Assembly (NCBI GenBank): GCA_016763395.1
Contig: JAESTW010000167.1
Coordinates: 1-6,966 of the forward strand
Origin: Kofleriaceae bacterium
GTDB lineage: Bacteria > Myxococcota_A > Polyangia > Haliangiales > Haliangiaceae
Length of the DNA: 6,966 nt
Direction: 5' to 3'
Below, in pieces: positions 1-5,493 of the stretch. Numbering within the stretch: the first letter of the stretch is position 1; each line of letters opens with the position of its first letter. The translations under genes were made by a program, and so were the position numbers. A model generated the notes under the pieces. That model was not told the origin of the DNA, did not search any database, and was given only the letters and a program-made list of their open reading frames with translations.

Positions 1-102
1 CAGGAAATTGGCCAGTGGGTAACGGATAATCTCGGTCCTGATAATGTTGGACCAGATACTGTTGGACCAGATACTGCCGGCTCCGGCTCAGAGGCCAGTT
101 GA
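1..102 (+). CDS. C-terminal end of a cut-off gene, probable methylmalonyl-CoA mutase cobalamin-binding subunit (partial)
   Basis: Frame 1 is open from the window edge to a TGA at 100-102 and gives 33 residues beginning QEIGQWVTDNLGPDN. The amphipathic 'QEI..WVTDNL' segment resembles the last helix of the small B12-binding subunit of methylmalonyl-CoA mutase, which often ends in an 'EI..wi..n' helix. Only this tail is visible, so the identity rests mainly on context: meaB, the mutase chaperone, lies two genes downstream in the same coupled operon. After the helix comes a low-complexity tail, LGPDN-VGPDT-VGPDT, then a Gly/Ser-rich end. The stop overlaps the TTG start of the next gene (AGTTGA), which points to translational coupling. 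It could be another protein of the same operon; I am confident that it is coding and only moderately confident of the family. Confidence 0.55.
   Translation, partial: QEIGQWVTDNLGPDNVGPDTVGPDTAGSGSEAS
31..76 (+). repeat. 15-bp tandem repeat coding for a GPD pentapeptide tail
   Basis: GTTGGACCAGATACT occurs twice in perfect tandem at 46-60 and 61-75, and the period-15 match runs from 45 to 76. A third, decayed unit lies just before it at 31-45 (CTCGGTCCTGATAAT, 10 of 15 bases matching). Because the unit is 15 bp it keeps the reading frame, and it encodes LGPDN, VGPDT, VGPDT at the C-terminus of the upstream gene. This looks like recent slippage duplication in a disordered tail. Confidence 0.85.
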
Positions 103-1310
103 ACCTTTTTCTCAGCCTGAGTCTGGCGGGCGCCGTGCTCGCTTCGGCATGCGGGGGAACTGCCAAAAGAAATGCAGCGCCATCCGTGCCGGACAAAGAG
201 GTCCCGACCGAGGACCAGCTCGCGGCTGAGAAAGAAGCGAAGCAGATCAATGCTATCACCTCTGCGCTGAACGAATTTGGCCCAGCAGTACACACCTGTT
301 GGTCGCGTGCTGCTGCCGATGACTTTCGTTTGGAGGGGGCCGTGACTCTGGGCGTTACGATGTTGGGACAAGGCCGCTCTGATGTGGTGCTACTCCAAGA
401 CAGTGCTGAGGATTCGGTGCTTAGCAGCTGTTTGCTTCAGCTGTGGCGGGAATACCAATGGGCCGATATTTTTGAGCCGGGTGATGCGGTACAGCTTCCC
501 CCCTTTGAGTTCGTAGCACCCGACACGCAGTTCATGGTTTCGCAGGCGCATGTACCTCATATGGCTTTTGAGAGTGGTGCGATCGATGCGCAGGTCTTGC
601 TCAGCAAGCGCAACACCGGGAATGACGATGCAGCCTTGGCAATCTTGCGGGTATCTCCGGGGTCTACAATCCCAATGCGGGCGCATGCTCACGATGAGAT
701 TTTTTACGTGTACGCCGGGGCCGGGAGTATCGATGGCCGAGGAGGCAAGCGGGAGATCGCAGCGGGCGGAGCTGTATATATACCCGCCAACACCCCACAT
801 ACGATTCAGCAGAGCGGAACGGAAGCACTCCAGCTGGTGCAGTTCTCTGTCTTTCCCTCGGGAACTGGCAGTGGCGATGCAAGCTTTTTGATGGCCAGCG
901 GCGACGTGCATAGTGGCAAAGTTGCTAAACGTGGCCCCGCCTCAGTAGTGGTGCCGGACAAAGACGCTCATGTCTTTCCCATTCTGTCCGGTAAGGCCTC
1001 CGTTCGGGTTTTCTTTGACGCAAACTCGCCCAAAGGTGCATCGGCGTATCTCGGCGTGTTACGAGCGAGCCCTGAGTCCATTGTACCGCTACACAGACAC
1101 GGACAAGAATCTGAATATTTGCTCATCCTCGAAGGCGAAGCGGAGATGTATGTTAACGGCCGGACGATCATCGTGCGGGCCGGAGATGGCATTCAAATCC
1201 CTTCAGGGGTTGAACATGGAGTGAAAGTGCTAGGCACAGCACAGCTCAAGGCCGTGCAGTTTTACACGCCGCCTGGACCAGAAGCGCGTTTTAAAAATGG
1301 ATCGAAATGA
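99..1310 (+). CDS. Lipoprotein with a TonB-like (AgmX/PglI-type) domain and two cupin domains
   Basis: A 403-residue predicted lipoprotein of unknown function. Residues 1-17 form a hydrophobic signal ending ASA before Cys18; the n-region has no Lys or Arg, which is unusual. A charged linker (about 20-50) leads to a domain at about 52-140 resembling the AgmX/PglI C-terminal TonB-like fold: 'VHTCW', 'LEGAVTLGVTMLGQG', a second Cys at 111 and 'LPPFEF' at 133-138, with Cys67 and Cys111 as the likely disulfide. Two cupins follow. Cupin 1 (about 178-253) has His196, His198, Glu200 and His234. Cupin 2 (about 316-391) has His332, His334, Glu339 and His373. Both therefore keep the 3-His/1-Glu metal set, although in cupin 1 the gap between His198 and Glu200 is shorter than usual. 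The TTG at 99 is the only usable start: no ATG, GTG or other TTG lies in frame after the upstream in-frame stop at 42-44. It has AGAGG at 90-94 and overlaps the previous stop by 4 nt. Its stop overlaps the meaB start (ATGA). Substrate and function cannot be told; sensing or binding a small molecule at the envelope is speculation. Confidence 0.85.
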   Translation: MNLFLSLSLAGAVLASACGGTAKRNAAPSVPDKEVPTEDQLAAEKEAKQINAITSALNEFGPAVHTCWSRAAADDFRLEGAVTLGVTMLGQGRSDVVLLQDSAEDSVLSSCLLQLWREYQWADIFEPGDAVQLPPFEFVAPDTQFMVSQAHVPHMAFESGAIDAQVLLSKRNTGNDDAALAILRVSPGSTIPMRAHAHDEIFYVYAGAGSIDGRGGKREIAAGGAVYIPANTPHTIQQSGTEALQLVQFSVFPSGTGSGDASFLMASGDVHSGKVAKRGPASVVVPDKDAHVFPILSGKASVRVFFDANSPKGASAYLGVLRASPESIVPLHRHGQESEYLLILEGEAEMYVNGRTIIVRAGDGIQIPSGVEHGVKVLGTAQLKAVQFYTPPGPEARFKNGSK

Positions 1311-2245
1311 CAAGAATTGATGACGTACTCGCAGGGCAGGTTCGCGCAGGCGCACGCCTTATGCGGGACTTGGACGACAGAATCCCCTCAGCGATTGAAG
1401 AACTGAAGAAACTCTACCCCCATACGGGCAAGGCGTTCATCATTGGTATCACAGGAAACCCAGGCGCCGGTAAATCAACGCTAGTCGACAGCATGATAAG
1501 CGTGTACCGCGCTCAGGGGCATCGCGTCGGTGTAGTGGCTGTAGACCCAACTTCGCCTTTCTCGGGAGGTGCGATCTTGGGCGATCGAATTCGAATGCAG
1601 CGGCATGCTGGCGATACTGGCGTGTTTATTCGATCCCTGGCAACACGCGGACAACTCGGTGGTTTGTCTCGATCTACTTTTGATGTCGTGAGTGTGCTCG
1701 ACGCGATGGGATTTGAACGGGTTATCATCGAGACGGTTGGTGTCGGACAAGACGAAATCGAAGTCATGAAGACCGCGCACACCTCGGTTGTAGTGAGCGT
1801 ACCCGGATTGGGAGATGATATTCAGGCTATCAAGGCTGGGCTTCTGGAGATTGCGGATGTGCTTGTTGTGAACAAAGCGGACAGAGAAGGTGCTGATCGA
1901 GCCATCCGCGACTTGATTCACATGCTGGATTTGCGCAATCACATCGGTCGGCAAGAAGTTGAAATTGTAAAATGCATCGCAACCCTGGGAACGCGAGAGG
2001 AGTCTGGTGTTGTCGAGGTTGTCCGAGCCATCGACGCACATCGCGAGCGAAGCGAAGACCGATTCGAGGAGAGCAAGCGAGAACGCGCGATGTCTCACAT
2101 CAGTGAGCTAATTCGCGGCTTTTTGTCTGACCGAGCAAACCGCGCAATTGCCAATCACGGAGGCTTGGAGGATTTGGCGCAGAAGGTTGTAGAAGGTAGC
2201 CAAGACCCCTACAGCGCCGCAGAGTCGGTCATGAAAGAACTGTAG
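1307..2245 (+). CDS. meaB: MeaB, methylmalonyl-CoA mutase-associated GTPase
   Basis: A 312-residue cytosolic P-loop GTPase of the MeaB/ArgK (YgfD, human MMAA) group, close to the usual length of about 320-330. Family members bind adenosylcobalamin-dependent methylmalonyl-CoA mutase, gate cofactor loading and protect the enzyme from inactivation using GTP hydrolysis. Visible signatures are the Walker A GNPGAGKST at 50-58, the switch segment DPTSPFSGGAILGDRIRM at 80-97, ETVGVGQDE at 142-150 (Walker B/switch region) and the guanine-specificity motif NKAD at 189-192. A C-terminal helical part (about 250-312) fits the dimerisation arm of the family. The ATG at 1307 overlaps the upstream stop (ATGA), and there is little Shine-Dalgarno sequence of its own, so expression probably depends on coupling to the cupin gene. 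All nucleotide-binding motifs are intact. Older annotations call this family ArgK, a lysine/arginine/ornithine transport kinase; the mutase context makes MeaB the better name. Confidence 0.95.
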   Translation: MTRIDDVLAGQVRAGARLMRDLDDRIPSAIEELKKLYPHTGKAFIIGITGNPGAGKSTLVDSMISVYRAQGHRVGVVAVDPTSPFSGGAILGDRIRMQRHAGDTGVFIRSLATRGQLGGLSRSTFDVVSVLDAMGFERVIIETVGVGQDEIEVMKTAHTSVVVSVPGLGDDIQAIKAGLLEIADVLVVNKADREGADRAIRDLIHMLDLRNHIGRQEVEIVKCIATLGTREESGVVEVVRAIDAHRERSEDRFEESKRERAMSHISELIRGFLSDRANRAIANHGGLEDLAQKVVEGSQDPYSAAESVMKEL

Positions 2246-2324
2246 AAGATCGGCATTTAAGCCAAAGGGCTAGGAAAATCCGCTCTGCGGTGATCGTTCT
2301 CACTTCGCGATAGCCGTGAGGTGA

Positions 2325-2333
2325 TGTTACAAT
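2325..2333 (+). promoter_or_regulatory. Candidate extended -10 promoter for the Cys-rich lipoprotein gene
   Basis: TGTTACAAT contains a TG-n extension followed by TACAAT, one mismatch from TATAAT. No convincing -35 lies 16-18 bp upstream, which extended -10 promoters can tolerate. Transcription would start near 2340, leaving a leader of about 32 nt before the ATG at 2372. This agrees with choosing that ATG rather than the GTG at 2321 or ATG at 2324, which would lie at or upstream of the -10. Confidence 0.35.
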
Positions 2334-2371
2334 TGTCGCTTAACTGCTACTTAAAACGTCTGGATGTTCCT

Positions 2372-3085
2372 ATGAAATTATATCGCCGATTTGCGCTTGC
2401 CGGAGTTCTTGGGGGGCTTTGCAGTCTCACGCTGAGCTGTGGTCTCATCGATCCCAATATTGCTGACTTCGATCTCAGCCTGCCAGAAAAGGAAATTGTC
2501 GTCGACACAGGACAATGGAATCTGACGACTGACTCCACGATGCCGGCTATCGATTGCAGTGAAAGTGCAGGCGTCTGTTCGCTTGGAGTGTCACAGCTTT
2601 GCGGTGCCGAAGGCATTTGCTTTGGCACATGTGGAACGCGGGATACCTGCGACATTAAAATCCTAGTGAACCTTTGGCGTACCTTTGACCTGACCAAGGA
2701 CAAGCCTGAGCTTGAGGAAATCGAAGGACAGCCTCTGGTATCGATTACGATCCAGAGTATAGGTTACAAGATCACAGAGAATACGCTCAACGTGGATTCT
2801 CCGCCGATGGTCGTTTACGTCGCTCCTAATAACGTCATGTCGCCTGGGGATCCTCAGGCGCAGGCGATTGGCAATATCCCCTCAGTTCCAGCGGGAATGG
2901 TGAGCGGGGAAATGGAAGTCAATCTCACGGACAATGGCCGCCAGCTTCTTTCTGATTACATGAGAAACTACTCTGTGCCTTTCAATCTCGTGATTGGCTC
3001 GGAAGTAGATGTGTTGGCAGGTGACGTTGTGCCCACAGGCAAGATGACTGCGGTTGTTCTTGTGTCCGCAGTCGCCGGAATATAG
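2372..3085 (+). CDS. Cys-rich lipoprotein of unknown function
   Basis: A 237-residue predicted exported lipoprotein that I cannot assign to a named family. The ATG at 2372 gives a proper signal peptide: basic MKLYRR, a hydrophobic core to about 21, and Cys23 in LTLSC. This lipobox is imperfect (Thr at -3, Leu at -2, Ser at -1). In-frame starts at 2321 and 2324 would add 17 residues ahead of the signal and are rejected. The ribosome site is weak (TGGA at 2361-2364). The mature part opens with a β-rich stretch (DFDLSLPEKEIVVDTGQWNL), then six cysteines in 32 residues (62, 69, 77, 83, 87, 93) that suggest a disulfide-knotted module. A β-rich domain with 'VVYVAPNN' and 'IGNIPSVPAG' follows to the end. 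The layout recalls uncharacterised myxobacterial lipoproteins, but that is from memory. It lies 126 bp after meaB with its own candidate promoter, so membership of the mutase operon is doubtful. Confidence 0.8.
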   Translation: MKLYRRFALAGVLGGLCSLTLSCGLIDPNIADFDLSLPEKEIVVDTGQWNLTTDSTMPAIDCSESAGVCSLGVSQLCGAEGICFGTCGTRDTCDIKILVNLWRTFDLTKDKPELEEIEGQPLVSITIQSIGYKITENTLNVDSPPMVVYVAPNNVMSPGDPQAQAIGNIPSVPAGMVSGEMEVNLTDNGRQLLSDYMRNYSVPFNLVIGSEVDVLAGDVVPTGKMTAVVLVSAVAGI

Positions 3086-3144
3086 CGCTACCAGAATCTG
3101 TTCATTTATTATTCCCGGCGCCCTAATTGTGATACCTGGCTTAC

Positions 3145-4371
3145 GTGTCAGAGAAGCTGTACGAGGCGATAATCATCGGTGCTGGGCCCGCGGGCGTCGC
3201 TGTTGCGGCCCGTCTGGCGCAGCATGGTAGAGCTGCAAATATACTAGTCCTCGATCGCTATCACTTTCCTCGGGAAAAGCCCTGTGGTGGTGCTCTGACC
3301 GGACACATGGACCCGGCACTGGCAGAACTCGGTTTGAAGAATCGGGTCGCGAAGGCGCCGTGCGAGAGTGCGCTGATTCGCTATGGCAGCTTCGAGCGCC
3401 ACATTGCGATGGGCAAGGAAGTGGAAGTGATTCGCCGTGTTGATTTCGACGCCGACCTCGTTAAGCAGGCAAGAGAGATGGGCGTGAATGTAGTGGAAGG
3501 GGAGGGCTTGCTCTCGTACCGGCGGGAATCAGAATATATCGTAGTAACAACCACAAAGGGGCGCGAGTTGCGTGCCCTGGTACTCGTCGGGGCAGACGGT
3601 GCAGCGTCGAAGGTGCGAAAGACTCTGCTGGCCAACAAGAAGGAAACCCCGCATCGGCTCTTCATGTGCGCAATGAAAGTGCCGATGCCCGAGGGGCATT
3701 CCCGGACAATGGTCTACGATTTTTCGCTGATGGACCGCGGCCTGCGAGGGTACCTGTGGCTTTTTCCGGCCCCGGACAACAGCCTCAATGTTGGCCTTAT
3801 GCACTATCCCGCCAAGGGCTGCAATCTCAGTGGCCGCGACTTGACCGAGATGCTTCGTCAGGGGCTCTTGCCCTACGGGATCGAGTTGCCGGCGAAGGGC
3901 ACTCGCGGTTGGCCGGTATGGGGCTACCACCCCCGCGCCCGTATTTCCGAAGAGCGGGTGCTCACCGTTGGCGACGCGGCGGGGATTGATGGGCTAACAG
4001 GCGAGGGCATTGCCGTAGCACTGGAGCAGGCCATCGTGGCAGGAGACGCTATCGACGCCGCGATTCGCACAGGGAAGTATTCCTTCTCTGGCTATCGCAG
4101 GCAGATTCGGAAGGCCATTGTCGGACAAGAATTATCTCTGGACAGATGGCTGGCGCGGCTAATCTACGGCAGCAAGTATTGGCGAGAATGGTTGGCGTTG
4201 GTGCTTTTGGATGATGAGGTGATTGAAATGTACGCTCGCCGAGTGGATGGGACCGAGATTTTGGCGCATCAGAAATTTCGACTGTACAAGGCGCTTTGGC
4301 GTCACAGCTTTCGCTTCCGCAGACGCCGTAAAGAGCTGAAAGCGCACATCGTCGGACACCTAAGACCCTAG
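3145..4371 (+). CDS. FAD-dependent oxidoreductase, geranylgeranyl reductase family
   Basis: A 408-residue flavoprotein of the p-hydroxybenzoate-hydroxylase-like superfamily. The dinucleotide-binding motif is IIIGAGPAGVAVAARLA at 9-25, with the ribose-binding acidic residue at Asp37. FPREKPCGGAL (41-51) is the 'PxxKxCGG' signature of geranylgeranyl reductases, GADG is at 149-152, and VGDAAGIDGLTGEGIAVAL at 275-293 is the second FAD-contact motif plus family loop. Members reduce isoprenoid double bonds (archaeal lipids, chlorophyll side chain, or menaquinone tails in bacteria); here the substrate is unknown, and a quinone or other polyprenyl chain is a reasonable guess. The very basic C-terminal region (about 376-400, with RFRRRRK) could hold it at the membrane. 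The GTG at 3145 is the only common in-frame start, because a TGA lies at 3130-3132; no clear Shine-Dalgarno is seen. A TATTAT at 3107-3112 could be a -10 but lacks a -35. No other isoprenoid gene is in view. Confidence 0.88.
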   Translation: MSEKLYEAIIIGAGPAGVAVAARLAQHGRAANILVLDRYHFPREKPCGGALTGHMDPALAELGLKNRVAKAPCESALIRYGSFERHIAMGKEVEVIRRVDFDADLVKQAREMGVNVVEGEGLLSYRRESEYIVVTTTKGRELRALVLVGADGAASKVRKTLLANKKETPHRLFMCAMKVPMPEGHSRTMVYDFSLMDRGLRGYLWLFPAPDNSLNVGLMHYPAKGCNLSGRDLTEMLRQGLLPYGIELPAKGTRGWPVWGYHPRARISEERVLTVGDAAGIDGLTGEGIAVALEQAIVAGDAIDAAIRTGKYSFSGYRRQIRKAIVGQELSLDRWLARLIYGSKYWREWLALVLLDDEVIEMYARRVDGTEILAHQKFRLYKALWRHSFRFRRRRKELKAHIVGHLRP

Positions 4372-4388
4372 TCGGTGTGCGACAATGT
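4346..4388 (+). terminator. Stem-loop across the stop codon of the reductase gene, possible terminator without a T tract
   Basis: The arms at 4346-4360 and 4374-4388 pair at 13 of 15 positions; the core is GTCGGACACC against GGTGTGCGAC. The loop is 13 nt and contains the stop codon at 4369-4371. No run of T follows, so it is not a classic intrinsic terminator. It may act as an mRNA 3' stabiliser or help Rho-type termination. A smaller inverted repeat, GCATACATGC, follows at 4391-4400. Confidence 0.4.
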
Positions 4389-4416
4389 CTGCATACATGC
4401 GAGGCGTGGAATTGTG

Positions 4417-4445
4417 TTGCATTGGCGTTTTTCTAGTGGCATGAT
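4417..4445 (+). promoter_or_regulatory. Candidate sigma-70-type promoter of the flagellin gene
   Basis: TTGCAT at 4417-4422 is a partial -35. A 17-bp spacer separates it from CATGAT at 4440-4445, a 4/6 match to the -10, with TG at 4437-4438 giving an extended -10. The start would be near 4452, about 70 nt before the ATG. No FliA (sigma-28) box was found. The nearest sigma-54-like pair (GG at 4408-4409, GC at 4419-4420) has 9 bases between instead of the required 10. Confidence 0.3.
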
Positions 4446-4463
4446 AGAAACGCAGAAACCGGA

Positions 4464-4498
4464 GCGCTAGGGTTTGCTACCCCACGTCGAGCTAGCGC
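4464..4498 (+). promoter_or_regulatory. Leader hairpin upstream of the flagellin gene
   Basis: GCGCTAG at 4464-4470 and CTAGCGC at 4492-4498 are perfect reverse complements with a 21-nt loop. An alternative or nested small stem, GGGT (4470-4473) with ACCC (4479-4482), lies inside. The element ends 24 nt before the start codon, leaving the ribosome site AAGGT (4512-4516) exposed. It could stabilise the message or be a protein or RNA target, but function is not shown. Confidence 0.4.
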
Positions 4499-4522
4499 GC
4501 TGATGCAGATCAAGGTACGTTT

Positions 4523-5344
4523 ATGGCCACATTTGGAATTGGTAGCATTTCCTCTAATCATTCGATCCAACGGGGATTGAGCAACTCTCAGGAGTTAATG
4601 TCGCGCAGTATTGAGCGATTGTCCTCCGGTAAGGCGATTAATCGTGCCGCGGATAACGCGGCCGGATTGGCAATTGCCAATCAATTGTTGAGCGAACTAA
4701 GTTCGTCCAGCGAGGCAAGCCGGAACATCGATTATGGCGTTTCACAGAGCGATATTGCCGATGGCGCACTGGGAACACAGACGGATCTTGTTTCTAGGAT
4801 GCGCGAGTTGGCGATGCAGTCGGCCAACGGAACTCTGGATGATAGCGCTCGCGGTATCATTCAAACCGAGTTCTCCATGCTGCAAGAGGAGATGGGGCGA
4901 ATCTCCGAGGTTACAGAATTCAATGGCAACAAACTACTGCAAGGCGGTTCTACTGAGATTCAAGTAGGTACCGGAGGTGATGCAGACAACCGGATCGACT
5001 TGGATACTCCGGACACGAGCTTGTCCGCGCTCGGACTCGATGGTTTAGATCTGTCTACTGCGGGTGGAGCACAGGTGGCGCTCGACGCATTTGACGTAGC
5101 GACAGAGGCCTTGTCGACGGCCCGGGCGGGCATTGGCGCGACTCGAAACCGCCTAGAAGGGGCCCAAGAAGGGCTTCAGGTCTCCATGGAAAACGTCGCT
5201 GCCGCTGCTTCTCGAATTCAGGATACAGACGTTGGCGCTGAACTAAGCGAACTTTCCCTAAGCCGAGTGCGTGATGAGATTGCGTCCAAGTTGCACAGCC
5301 GGCAAGGGGTAAGTGCAGGCATGCTAGTCGACTTGGTCGGATAG
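4523..5344 (+). CDS. fliC: Flagellin, short form
   Basis: A 273-residue flagellin, the subunit that polymerises into the flagellar filament after export through the flagellar type III system. The conserved N-terminal D0/D1 helices cover about 1-142: SIERLSSGKAINRAADNAAG (29-48), then SRMRELAMQSANGT (91-104), the segment matching the TLR5-recognised stretch of other flagellins, and TEFNGNKLLQGG (131-142). The C-terminal D1/D0 part is about 185-273, with RAGIGATRNRLEGA (201-214), MENVAAAASRIQDTDVGAEL (222-241) and a terminal helix ending MLVDLVG. The central variable region is only about 40 residues, so the protein has essentially no D2/D3. The start MATFGIGSISSNHS lacks the usual INTN-type motif, and only three Lys occur (37, 137, 256). 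The ATG is preceded by AAGGT at 4512-4516 with 6 nt spacing. No chaperone, cap or hook gene is adjacent and the gene looks monocistronic. The symbol is the generic family name. Confidence 0.92.
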   Translation: MATFGIGSISSNHSIQRGLSNSQELMSRSIERLSSGKAINRAADNAAGLAIANQLLSELSSSSEASRNIDYGVSQSDIADGALGTQTDLVSRMRELAMQSANGTLDDSARGIIQTEFSMLQEEMGRISEVTEFNGNKLLQGGSTEIQVGTGGDADNRIDLDTPDTSLSALGLDGLDLSTAGGAQVALDAFDVATEALSTARAGIGATRNRLEGAQEGLQVSMENVAAAASRIQDTDVGAELSELSLSRVRDEIASKLHSRQGVSAGMLVDLVG

Positions 5345-5387
5345 CGGCCGTCAGCGTCCTGGAATCGCCTAGGGCGGATGCCGCAGG
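5344..5387 (+). terminator. Imperfect stem-loop just after the flagellin stop codon, possible terminator
   Basis: Nested pairings stack here. GCGGC (5344-5348) can pair with GCCGC (5380-5384); alternatively CCTG (5358-5361) pairs with CAGG (5384-5387), as the two options share base 5384. Inside, ATCGCC (5364-5369) pairs with GGCGGAT (5373-5379) with one bulged G and a 3-nt loop. No T tract follows, so this is at best a weak or Rho-assisted terminator. Confidence 0.3.
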
Positions 5388-5410
5388 TGAGTATCGGGAC
5401 CCGCTTTCCT

Positions 5411-5422
5411 GAGATCGATCTC
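5411..5422. promoter_or_regulatory. Perfect 12-bp palindrome, possible operator
   Basis: GAGATCGATCTC is its own reverse complement, with no spacer. It sits four bases upstream of the candidate -35 of the membrane-protein pair, where a dimeric regulator could bind. By chance one or two perfect 12-bp palindromes are expected in 7 kb, so position rather than mere existence is the argument. Confidence 0.3.
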
Positions 5423-5425
5423 TGT

Positions 5426-5453
5426 TTGCCCATGCAGTGAAATAGGGTACATT
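5426..5453 (+). promoter_or_regulatory. Candidate promoter of the membrane-protein pair
   Basis: TTGCCC at 5426-5431 (-35) and TACATT at 5448-5453 (-10, 4/6 match) are separated by 16 bp. Transcription would begin near 5459-5460 and give a leader of about 35 nt. Such weak matches are common, so this stays tentative. Confidence 0.3.
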
Positions 5454-5480
5454 GCCGCCTTGGGGGTTCTCCCGCAGAGA

Positions 5481-5486
5481 GAAGGG
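5481..5486 (+). promoter_or_regulatory. Ribosome binding site that fixes the start at 5494
   Basis: GAAGGG lies 7 nt before the ATG at 5494, so this ATG is preferred over the in-frame TTG at 5452, which would overlap the candidate -10. CGCCTT at 5456-5461 could pair with AAGGGCG at 5482-5488 (one bulged G) and mask the site, a possible switch if the transcript begins far enough upstream. Confidence 0.55.
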
Positions 5487-5493
5487 CGCAAAA

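Noticed and set aside
390..911. Long minus-strand open frame inside the bicupin gene
   Set aside because: It lies entirely antisense to a gene with clear cupin motifs, and its protein has no recognisable domain.
1481..2098. 205-codon minus-strand open frame inside meaB
   Set aside because: It is antisense to intact GTPase motifs and its composition looks like a shadow frame.
2260..2271. AGCC-AAAG-GGCT hairpin after meaB as a terminator
   Set aside because: Only 4 bp of stem and no T tract; expected often by chance.
2321..2371. Upstream GTG (2321) or ATG (2324) as start of the Cys-rich lipoprotein
   Set aside because: They would put 17 extra residues before the signal peptide and overlap the candidate -10; the ATG at 2372 gives a normal basic n-region.
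3083..3090. TAGCGCTA palindrome at the end of the Cys-rich lipoprotein gene
   Set aside because: An 8-bp palindrome is expected many times in 7 kb and it overlaps a stop codon by chance.
3529..3930. Minus-strand open frame inside the reductase gene
   Set aside because: It lies opposite well-conserved FAD-binding sequence; no motif and no ribosome site support it.
4407..4420. Sigma-54-like element before the flagellin gene (TGG...TTGC)
   Set aside because: There are 9 bases between GG and GC instead of 10, and the rest of the -24 box does not match; sigma-54 is strict about this spacing.
4430..4452. FliA (sigma-28) promoter before the flagellin gene
   Set aside because: The best match to GCCGATAA is about 4 of 8 bases and no TAAA-type -35 lies at the right distance.
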